From: Ciona savignyi
Taxonomy: Eukaryota > Chordata > Ascidiacea > Phlebobranchia > Cionidae
DNA length: 64,000 nucleotides
Assembly: GCA_000149265.1 (NCBI GenBank)
Contig: CH002066.1
Location: 147,609 to 211,608 of the forward strand
Direction of reading: 5' to 3'
The position numbers were made by a program, and so were the translations under genes. The notes below the pieces were generated by a model. It saw only the letters and a program-made list of their open reading frames with translations, ran no database searches and was not told the DNA's origin. Below, in pieces: positions 24,101-36,100 of the stretch (position 1 is its first letter; each line of letters opens with the position of its first letter).

Positions 24101-27100
24101 AATGGCGCCATGGCGATGGGGTGCCTTAATACAAGGCATGTAAATAATTTAGTTGGGAGTCCTTACACATTTCCGCAGAGACCAAACCGCACGTGATGCA
24201 GATATCAAAGGCATGTTTCCCAGGTGCGTCGCAGAGCTCCGAGAAGAACGATCAAAATCGCTGGAAGTTCGGTCGTTGATTGACAGATTAACCAGCGTTT
24301 ACTGGGTGTAAATCGGGATGTTTGGTTGACGTGCTTAAATGTTTAGCTACATTGCAGATGAAACCTCGAACACGCCGTGGAATGTTATCTACACTGAATT
24401 TTTGTTTGACCCGCTTGGCTTTGCTTTAGATGTACGTTTGATCGGAGATATAATGGGACGAACTAATTCCTTTTTCCGTACTAAAAAGATGGGAGAAATG
24501 GCTTGCGAGCCTTGCACGAATGCACGACATATTCATTTCCCGAAGCTTTGGTCTACGACTATACGAGTATACTCAGTAATGCCAACTCTACTGCTTGGTC
24601 GCCGCATCGTATTGTTTATTGTAATTACGAGTTCGTATAACCATAACCACTACAATAACGAAGTAGGCTGTACCTTTTTAATGGCTATATGGCCCAACGC
24701 GTTGAAGAAAGGGAACATGTCACTGGATGAAATTAAAGCGTTCGATAAGAGAATCGTTAATTTAATTTCTGTACAGAAAACGATTTTCGCCACTGATAGA
24801 ATATTTATCGCACTTTTCTAATTGGCATCAACTGGACATTGTTTTACTGCCTGAGCATTCGTGAGTTAGTCGTCCAATTTGATAGTTTTAGTTTGTAAGT
24901 TTTGGAATTATCTTTGATGCTAATACTGTTCAGTTACAATTTGGTAAACATTGCTTTCATTTCTAAAATTGGGTTAATTTGTAATTATTCACGCATAATT
25001 TTTTTCTTTGAAAACCGTTATTTACCAGATTTGTTCCCGCCATCATTTCCACACCTTTCTTGAATAAAATCACGAAGTTGGATAACGTCGCGTTATTGTA
25101 TAGTCGGGAAGTTGTACATATTGTATATTACTAATGCTATCAGTGATGAAAAAAACGCAGTTAAAATTAGATGTGAAACAAAAGCGACTATGTTCCGCTG
25201 CTGACAAGCATGGTGTTGCTATTACCACCAATGCTATCAATTGATATGAAGACAGGTTATACTGAAAATAATAAAGCTATAGCCATTTGTAGTCTATGGG
25301 CGTGCGAACACGCATGAAGTTCGGGAAAGATCACCTGGAGTTTAAATTAATTTAATATAAATGGAACAGTAGATAATTCTTTTCTGTATTTTCGGCACCA
25401 AACAAGACAAATTAATTCGGCACCAAACAAGACAAATAATATAGATTTCAATAACGCCTTTGCGGGGATTTTATTTGTAAATTTAAAGCTAGTTTATCAG
25501 CCCAATAAACAATTTTCCGCCAGATGATATTTAAATTAATTTGTTTTAAATGTATATACATTTTCTAATTATTGCAGCTCATGAAGTTTCTTTATTATTG
25601 AACAACATCAATAGGCTGTTTTTGAATAGCTGACATATAAGTTGGGCTTATAATCTCACCTCGTAAATCCTTCGAGTGGTTTCCCCAAGAAGTTTCTCAA
25701 AAGTCAAAAAGTCTTTTTCTTCCACCATTTTGTCTCCATAAACACGGGCAGACTCGTGTAGCCACATTCGAATGACATCAACTTGATTTTTGAGACATTC
25801 CGGAGAGGAGAACAGAAGACCCTGTGCGCCAGATTAACATTATGACTACAAAAAAAAATGGTGTTCCGGCCTCTCCGCAGAATAAAGTACCCCGACAGTA
25901 AACAACAAGGGCCGAATCTTAAGCGCAACTCGTGAATAGTTTCATGTAAACATGCAATTATCCAATGGCAATACCATCTTTAAACGGTTTCCCAGGAATT
26001 CTTATAAAACCAACCACTAGCATACAGGAGGAAACACCCAATTTAGGTCAAACTTTTTAAGTGTTAGCCATCGTGTAATTTATACGTTAGCCATCGTGTA
26101 ATTTATATGTTAGCCATCGTGTAATTTATATGTTAGCCATCGTGTAATTTATATGTTACCCATCGTGTAATTTATATGTAGTGTTTAATTTGGCCGTATT
26201 CCAATAAAATCTATATCAAACTCTGTAATTCGTCTTATTTACGTTCAATGTGAAAAAATGTTTTAATCTGAACAATTTGGAAATGTAAGCATTTTTGTTT
26301 TTTGTTATGGGTTGTTTTGTTGTATTCAAACATAAATACTTTCATTTCTACTTTTCACTCCGTCACTTGTAAAATCATTAGCTCCGATAACTAACAGTCG
26401 GCGTGAGGTACGATTGCCCGTGGGTTAACCCCCGTGTTTCATATCTTATCATAATACCTTATATCAAAAGCAAATAAAATTGACAAATAAGTTAAACTTT
26501 TTGAGGTGTCAGATAATATGTATTCAAAATGAAATGGCATATTGAGGCTTAATCAACCCAGGAGAAATACCTATATAAAAATAATAAAAGAAATCCGCCA
26601 TGTTTTGTATTTTCGGGATTGAAGTTCTGTTATCCTATATATGGGGAATAATAGCGCAATTTGAAGAAAGTGGTAGTAGTATAAAATAAACGAAGAAATT
26701 ACAGAGATGCCACCCCACCTACATCAGCAACCTGGCAAACTAAATTAGTTTGTTTGTTAACTCAGGGACTAATCCGTTTCATCTTGCAGAAACAAACTAT
26801 ACAGACCGCGTATAAAATATACCGACTGTGATTATGGACGCTGCTTACACCTTACACACCATTTACCACGCATTTATATAAAAACATGTAGTGTATAGTC
26901 AGTATTTGTTTTACAAATGATGGTTGTTTACACGTGGTTGACGGCGGACGCTCTCTAGTTAGACGGTAAAACAGTGATACTGAGATTGGAACAATCATAA
27001 TTTGTGTTATATAACCACCAGAACGCCTAAGTTTACAGCAGTTTTAATTTTTTATCGCTATAAATTTTGTTCTTTAATCGCTGTGCTTAAAATTTGAATT

Positions 27101-30100
27101 CCATCGCTGTGCTTTTAATTATTAGAGTGAGCCTTGTCTGGTATTCTACTGCGGGCCAATTTATTGTATCACGTGGTGTCGTCGCATTTTGGAAAATCAG
27201 TGTCAGGACGAAACATTCCATTGATCCTACAAGTTTTCAACCTTCTATTACAGCGTTTTGTGTATTTAGTTTTAACAGAATTTCGAGTCAGTGTTTTTGA
27301 TAACTAAACCACTACGAAAGAGACATGGTTTCCGGTCTATCTCGACATAAACATTTTGTCGCAACGATTTAAAACATGTGGCACACTTGTCTATTTCCTC
27401 AAGTGTACAATAGTACGTTTGAAACATGTTACGTGTTTTAGCGCGTGCTAATACTTAGTAGTAAGTTACAACGTACACGAAGCGTACAAAATACAAGTCT
27501 GGTATAAAAACTATATCGACAAAATATATTTGTAAGTGACACAATTTACCTATGTTTAAAAATAGTATGTCGACTTCAGGTCGGGCCAGCCCACTTACTT
27601 GGAAAATGTTTGAAAGGTCCCGAAGGTTAAATATGTAGTGAAACTTTATGGCCGTGGGCAGGAAAGTTGTTGAGACGCGGTGGTGTAGATGGATGGCTGC
27701 TTTCACCACGCTGTCCACGTTCTTAGAAACATTGGGCGTAAAAGCGAAACCTAAAATAGGAATAGGTGAAGATATTTCCATATTGGTGTACTATTAACGC
27801 AACGGTTTACGATATAATCAGAGACAGGTAGCAGATTGCTAAAACGTTTTTCCATCCGGACGGATTTGAAATAGTACGATTTTAAAAGAATTAACCCAAA
27901 CTTATCCATACATAACCAAATTTTGACAAAAAAACTGATCGACCATTTAGTTATCAAGTTTCGTTTTTTGGTTATCAAGTTTGAAGTATAAAACATTATA
28001 TGATCACTCATTTACTCGATCTTAATTAACTTTCGAAATAGAACCCGAATTATTCTGTAAATGGTTTTCATTGTTCAATTATTGCTTTGTGGAAATGCGA
28101 GAATGGCAAATTGATATTGAACCAACACCTTTTTTACTCATTGCTACAATCTTGTGTTAACTAGCTAAAAGTCTGTGCCCAACGGCCTTTGACCAGCAAA
28201 GAGGTGTCAAGAATGGGATAGGGATTGCAACATTTATCTTCCAAACATAACAGAAAAAATAGAAAAAGGCAGACGGACGGGAAGAAGGCAAACGTAACAT
28301 TTTCGCTATTATAAGAAACAGACACGTGTTTACTACAGCAGTTTTCAGAACCATTCAGATAGTAAGTGGTTGTTATGAAGAAGCTAGCCAACGATTCACC
28401 GAACACCGGAGTAATGTCAGAACATATTTTAAAGTTGTCGGAAACTACCTTGCTAATAATTCAACCGAATGAACGAAGTCAGTGTGCTGTACAAAGCGGT
28501 GGCTTTGTCACCATATCTTCAGAACTATTTAGGAAAGCATTTTGCGCAATCCCATTGGACACAGAGCTTATCGCAGAAAAACCAAAACCTCTAATGATTT
28601 CAGCAACGACGCAAACAACCAAAGGTAAAAAATCAGCGATGAAATTATGCCCACCAGGCCGAGAGATGGCAATACAGGTTGTGCCAAATGACTTGAAAAA
28701 TAACATTTGTATGTCAACACAAACAGAGTGTTTGGCTGATAATCGGAAAGACAAGGAAAATTCAAAATGTTTCATCCAGAAGCGCTCTGTTTTTGTCCAA
28801 ACTGATTCTGAGGCAACTGAAAAGGAAGTACAAACTAATAAAATAAACCTTAGCCGAGAAGAAAGCACTAGTACATATGCGGGTAAAATTTTAAAAGAAG
28901 AAATTACAAATGTGTCTTATACTTCAAATGCTAATGACGTACCGTTTCCCAAAAGTAGAAACTGTTCATTGGAAGGAAAGGAATTACCATCTAAAATCAA
29001 AGTAATCGTGAACCCCAGTTTAATTGGCAAGAAATCGAACAGAACAAGTGAATTCACGAGCCAAGCAGGTCCTAACGATTCCGCTACAACTGAATGTGGT
29101 ACTGCTATACAGCGAAGTACAAGCACAGACAGCACCACTTCAAGCACTTCCTTTCAAGGCGACGAAGATGAGTTAAAAAATGTACTTAACAGTGTGCGAC
29201 AACGTGTCAAAGATATATCATTGTCATACTACCTAAAGAATGGTCACGATAAACCGACCGGGATGGAGTACATGTACGCTCATATGTCCTTGTTGAAAGA
29301 TTTTATTAGGAACTGCAAGGGAACATTGCCAGCAATCAGACATCTGCTCTATCGCTATATTGGGCATTTAACAAAAATTACGAACAAATTTTGTAGTGAG
29401 AAAGCGGCCAGTGTGATTGAATTTGACTCGCAGGTAATTTCGTATATTCGCCTACACGGAATGTGGACGTTCAATCGAGCTGGTAAACAAGCAACAGACG
29501 ATTTGATGAAAAAGAACAACCTTCAAAACAAATTGAACCCATCGGATGTAAAAGCCTTTCACGCTTATGTTGCAGGTGTGAGAGAAGCATACAGTTGTAA
29601 TTTAAAAAATGAAAGTACACCTAACAACCATACACCAACGCTTGCAGGAGAACGTAGTGCGACCCAACCCCGAGAAAGACCACCCAGGAGTGCATCATCC
29701 TACAAACGAGCACCGGTTTCAAACTTTTCTCGAAGCTCCCCGACTAAACGAAGGAGATCCTCACAAAGTCCATCGCACGATTTGCGGGATCAAATAACAA
29801 AATATACGCCAGATGAAAACCGTTATCCGGCGAACCATCGCATATTCAACAACCAACCACTCCCAATGGGGCAAAATTATCGCCCAAAATACTGCGACTT
29901 TTTCAATAAAACTGGTTCCTGTAAACACGGCACTCGGTGCCAGTATGTTCATGCGTGCGCCAATTGTAAACTCCCCTGTGCACTATGCACTGGCTTGCCA
30001 TCGTATTTATCCATCTGGTCCGAGAAACTACTGATAAGCAAGTAATCCGCAAAAGTTTAGTTCTAAGTATGCTTTCATGTACCTCATTATTGATGTTTAA

Positions 30101-33100
30101 AAAGATCATTAACCGAATCCGTGAATTTTGAGGATTTAAAGTGTCGCTTTTAAAGATTTAAAGTGAATAAAATATACACTATTTCTGCGGATATACTAGG
30201 AAATAAATGCAAATGAAAACGAGGCGATTGGCGAAACGAGACCAGAAAATCCCGGTGTATTTTAACCCAAATTCTGATTTTTAAACTACTGTTTCACATT
30301 CGAGAATATGATAGCAAAATAGTGTTTTTTATTTATTATTTAGTTTCACAAGAAACAGTATCTAGGCTACTATAAGTTTAAGAGAGGCCGAACATTCAAA
30401 AAATCGTTGCATTAGCTAAAAGGTGTAGGGATTCAGGTATTGTTTGGGGCTTAAGGTGCCTATGGCTGACCTAAATATGAACTGAAGTTTCCTAGCTATT
30501 GCGACTCCAAAATGACTCCCAACAGATCCGAACTTCATCACGGAAGGTCTTTCTCGATTAGATGCAGATACAATAAAACACATAGTTCAACTAATTCTGA
30601 CAATCCTGGCAGGACATGGCACCGGCGAACGCCGCGCGTTCAGATTAATAGCCCTTGTTCTCAGATCGGTCTGTGCGTTCTTTTTGCAAGCTTTAGACGC
30701 TCTAATATCAAACGTCACGTGACAGGAAGCATTCTGGCTCGTGATAATTTTGTCAGAAGTCCGTTTACAGATCGTTTAAAGACAGAATTTATACACAACA
30801 AAAATCAGTACAGAGACAAGAAATTGCTAACATGGTTACTTTTTCGACAGCATATATGATTTGTCGACAAGTTGATAAAACTTTGTAAATATAACAGAAA
30901 GAATCTTAAGCTAAAAAAATACTTCCACAAACCTGAACCGCCAGTAAAGTGCCATCTCAAGATGCTGCTGTATATGCTTTCCAGTGCCTCGGTAGATGGA
31001 AAATTGATGGCAAAAACACAGAAATGCCTCTGTATTATGGGAATAACAAAAATATATTAATAACATAGTTGCCTAAGAAGCCTTGTCGATGAATGGAAAT
31101 ATTTCGTTAGAGGAAGAAATTAATAAAACAAAAGGTTCATAAACGTTTTTTTGGAAACGGTAACGAACAGGAAACTAAACGCTAGTAACACGATAGTGAT
31201 GTTCGGCTGTACGTTCAGACCTGTAATCACTGAAAGTAATAGAGTAAAATAATCACTACCAACCTGCATTCTTGGGTTTATTGTAAAACTCCCAGCAGTT
31301 GGGTTCATACAGGCCACGTATTGGGTGTTATGGATGTCTTTCAGGGCCAACTTACTGCGGTCGTACCTGTTCCGGAAAACAAACGTGTTAACTTATAAAA
31401 AGTCAGAAAAAATTAATATGCTTGAAAGAGGAAAGAGAAGAAAAACTGCATACTATAATTAGATTATGGTGTAAGTGAGCTGGTATTAATTAATACGCTA
31501 TGGTTAGTTCTGGGTTTAAGGGTTTGGGAAATAGTTTCAATTGTTCCATTGTTATCCGTTTGTCTTGGCCAATATGCTTTGCATACCAGTGCATATAATC
31601 TATATGTTGGCGAATGAGCGTATGTGGTCCGACTGTCCCATATGTGTCGACTTCCGGCATATTCACGTCATCCAGAAAGTATATTAGCTTTTTGTTCCCC
31701 ACGGGTCCGTAATTTCTTCCAGCTTTCTTTTCAAGATGTTTTTCCAGCAGACCTGTGAATAAAAAAATGTACAACATAAGAATTAGTGCGTTTTACTACA
31801 TACAACAAAATCAGGTGAAATGGCGTTGTAAAACCTTTAGTCTTCGGCTCTAAATCCACCGACAGAATAAAACAGTTAAACTACACTAACGTTGCAACAT
31901 TGCTGATGTCGTGTAGTAGTTAAACGGGACACTGGCTACTATATGGTCATTTGTCAGTCTCCGAAGAGTGTCGGACACCAGAAGACTCTTCCCGCATCCG
32001 GCATTGCCTACCAACATCACTGGACGTCCTTTCTCCACCAGAAGATCAACGAAGTATCGAATGCGAGTCGTTTCCATCGTATGGACCAGGATAGACTTTA
32101 ACAAATATTATTTTTTTTATTTTTTACGCGTTTTGTATTCCTTATATTATTGTGGCTTTGTAGGTTTAACAGTTCACATTGTCAGAGTTAGTTTAGTTTT
32201 TAAAATCTTTAATATCCCATTGTTATAACACAAGTTCTTCGTGTATTTGATATCTTTGTTTTGTTAAAATTCTGCTTTCATTATAAGTTAGTTTCTATAT
32301 TCGGCAAAATAATATTAATGTCAAAAAGAAAATTATTTGTTTATAAAAAAAGGGTTTGGAAAGTAGCTTTTATTGAAATTGAATACAATTTGCCTTTATA
32401 AACGAAAAGTGTCCTAACTAGTTTTCGTAAATAGTGAATAAAGTGCTGCTACACAGATTAATCGGATTGATTAAAAGTGTAACAAGGGCACTCAGAATTG
32501 ATATCTATGAAATCAAACGGAGCGTGACCAACCTGAAGTGGAACTTCCGGGTCCATTTCGAATTTGGGTATCCGGTCGTTCCACGGGACGAATTTCCGGG
32601 TAGTGGAATCAATACAAAAGTCGAACACGCTGCCCGATGATGGAAATTTGATCTGCTTGAACTCCTTAACCCACCATCGGCTGAACTCAATCCGGTAATC
32701 TGTCAACTAAAATGCATGTTTAATGGTTGGTATCTGCGTACAAGCATAAACCCGAAAAGTCCACTTTTTTTAATAATTTCGCTAAAATGATATGTGTACT
32801 TATTAGTGGGTATCTCAAAAATTAGTAAATTCTTACTATTGGATTTTTAAAACACACAAACATAAAAATGCTACAATGTGTGCTACAGAAGCCTGCGGTG
32901 CGGTGTCAAAATTGTAAAAAAAATGTTTAAATTTTCACGGCGTCAGAATCAAGTTTTCGTCGTCGCACGCTGTTTGTGTAGGAGTAGCGTTAACAAGCAA
33001 TATCCTGAAGGCATTACGTCGCCTTTTCTATAATTTAGTACTGTATACCCAACGCATGGCACAAATTAACACATTACAAACTTTCATGATTTAAAATATT

Positions 33101-36100
33101 CTCCAAATATAAAATATTAACAAATACCGTTTTTTACCACGCTACATAACATTGAACTCCCGTGAAGCAATAAAATAGTGCGATTAGCATGTGTGCAGCG
33201 AATGGCAGAGAATAAATCTACATGCTTTAAAATGATAGTTAACATTGTTAAGAAGCCCAACGTACGACAATTATTTGTGGATTAATAAACATTTTTTTAA
33301 TAAACAGGGCTGTGAACGTAAGCCTAAGAGTGAATTGATCTGTACTTACCTGATCATGCATTGTAGCCCCGCCAAACGCCCACACAGCAGCAAACACGAA
33401 GTATAACTCGTACAGTTCACGCGGCGAATCGGCTGGTACTGTGTCGGAAGTTATTAAGCATTCCAACATGTAACAAAGCATCTAAAGAAAAAAACCAACA
33501 TATTTGCACCATCATTCAGTGAACGTAGTCACAATAAAGTATTGCACAGTGCACGAGTAAACAATATTTAACCAGCTTTCTTACGTACATACATGTTCTC
33601 GGAATGTACTCGGACTATCAATAAATGCTTTCTTACGTATATTAACACGAAAAGTAGGATTATTAAAATCAATCTCAACAACTCAGTGGGAATATTGAAG
33701 AATGTGATTCGATAGTCTGAGTACATTCATTATAGACTAAATCTGATAAAGCAACGAATATTCATTGGTGGTGTGAAAAAATCAGATTAAAATCTGTTTT
33801 GATGATGGAGGTTGTTACCCCACAGCAATGATGTCACCACCCCAATGACAGTTCGCGCACTTGATCATTGCGCTTGATGTTCAACCAAATATTTGAGCGG
33901 TATTTTGGCTACTTTTTAACCAAGGACATGTATACCTGGACCATAGTGTTATCTGGTATTGGGGTAATCGTTTTGAACTGGCTTCTCATTGCCTCCAGGC
34001 AAGTTGGCACGTATTTATCAAAAAGAATGGTCAAGTTGGCTCGTTCTGACTGTATGCTTCTGGTATCGATCCAGCTGGTGACAGGCCTGTTTGATAAAAT
34101 GTTTTAACAAACTGAAATACAGAATAATCTAAACAACCTGCATTATTGTCACGGTACTTGAAAAAGCGCAATGTGCTACCAGCAGTAGTAGTTAAATAAA
34201 CAATTTACAAAGTGTTTCGACTTAATTAATTAATTTAAAATTAACGTCGCCAAACATACAATTGGCTTAATAGCGGAATTTCGAATTTACACTATTCCTT
34301 AACCATTATGGTGACTTTTGAAACGGGAGCTACAACAAATTATACTACCTAACGAGTAAAATCGTTTTAATAGAACAATGAGTTTATGATCAAACCCCTC
34401 TTCTCTACTTACGGATTCCAGCCTAAATCCTGTGGATTTACAAAGAGAATGCCAGCACGAGATACAGTAGCTGGAGTAGCTGACCGCAGGTGATATATTT
34501 CGAACAGAAGCCGCATTGAGTTGGTCAGTGGTATGCGCTCGTTGCTTGCAAGGGTAAGCATCTATAACAGAAACAAATGATAAGGTGCAACGAGTAATAA
34601 CGCATTGTATTGAAATTACTTGACAAGAAGGCAACGGCAAAGTAATATTACAAAACACTTATGCAAATATATTGCAACAGAGAAATATTAATAACAAGCA
34701 TAAGCAGCAGCGAGGCCTTTCATTGTGACTAAGATAATAAGAAAATTGTATATATATTTATATGACTAATGTATAAAAAGGCATTATAACAATTGGCAAA
34801 ACGGTTGTTTAAACATTTATGTGGGCTCACTGTAGTCTAAACCAGACGTTCAAAAAGGGTTGTGCATTTAAATTTTACTGAGTCCCGTGTGGAGTGGCCA
34901 TAATTAAATTATTATAGCAAACCAGCCCACTTTTAGACGATTTTTTGCATCCACCGCAACAAGCAGAGATTAATATAGTTGAAATGTCCAACGTACCCTG
35001 TTATCATCCATGACCGTGTTAAGCGATTCAATCCACATTGGATCAATATCCCCATCTAATACGATCCACTTGGGGTCGTTGTGAGATATGTTAGATTGGT
35101 CACGCATGGTGCTGGAGAATAAACCTGTCAAGCATATTTGTGGTTAAAAAATTTGAAATACAGTCAAACAATTTTAGCCTGAAGCATAAATTATTTAACA
35201 GTATGTGACCCATACCGAACAATTAATTACAGTAACAGGTGATATCTGGTGTAGCGATTTTGTGCTTTATCTATTCCTACCGTCCTTCCATTCCCGAGTG
35301 GCCGGATGGATGAATCCGAAGAGCTCGTCGGTAGTGATTGCTTTCGGGTTCAAGTCGTTCCAAACCGCCTTCTTACCCAACCCTTTGTATGTCTCGTGCA
35401 GAGTCTTTAGAATCTGGGACTTCCCCGCACCGGCGTTGCCGATGACAAACACCGAGTGGCGAACAGCCAAAAGCTCTTCCAATTGGACAATCTTAACGCC
35501 ACGCGACAAAAAACGAATATGATTAAGGTAATATTGTTTAACTCGATAAATAAAAGTGCAATGTGTGCAAATGCAATCATACCGAAAGACGTTTATAATA
35601 TCATATTTATATTTATACCGCTAAATGGGAAATCGATGTTATAACATGGGCAACTGTCAGATTACTTTGTGCCCAAATTCATTTCAATAGAGCTATAGCA
35701 GTACGTTGTTTAGGATAGGATATTTATGTTTATTTCCGTAAATGAGAAGACATAATGGGCGTGTAACACACGGGCAAGCGTCAGATCACCTGGCGCCCAC
35801 CGTCATAGAGATACAGACATACCTTTAGAATAAAGTTGTCTTCCGGTTGTAGCTTGAGGTTCACAATGGTGTGCTTGATTCGTTTCTCAAAAGCCTCGTC
35901 TCGAATTCTTGGTACGTTCAGTGTTGGAAACAGATCAGCTGGATTGTAAGAAACAAGTTATCCAACGTAATTATAATAAACATGATGCAAACTCAGGTTA
36001 TGCCTAATTGTTTCTAAAATGGTTCATGGTACCTACCTACATTAAAATAACTAAATGATTTTGATTTAGTTGTTGGGATCAGCGCAAACTTGTAAGCTTT

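Larger units (their letters stand above)
22866..25150 (+). mobile_element. Decayed LTR retrotransposon, BEL/Pao type, internally deleted
   Basis: Two related blocks at about 22866-23130 and 24840-25150 look like diverged LTRs. Both begin TGTTT(C/T)A(T/C)TGCCTG, share TTTGATAGTTTTAGTT, a CTGTTCAGT(C/T)ACAATT block and a GAAAACCGT block in the same order. Between them are plus-strand coding remnants in several frames: an E/A-rich coiled-coil stretch (about 23463-23580), a gag-like block around 23704-23990, the [11 protein letters not shown] motif near 24040 typical of the start of BEL/Pao pol, the [18 protein letters not shown] block near 24410-24465 as at the end of the reverse transcriptase, and an RNase H-like [16 protein letters not shown] near 24665-24715. 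The interior is about 1.7 kb where several kb are expected, with stops and frameshifts. It lies antisense in the dynein intron between exons 55 and 56. Confidence 0.75.

Noticed and set aside
24339..24821. A 160-codon plus-strand open frame
   Set aside because: It overlaps the BEL/Pao relic. Reverse transcriptase and RNase H-like traces occur in this and other frames, so it is a remnant and not a host gene.
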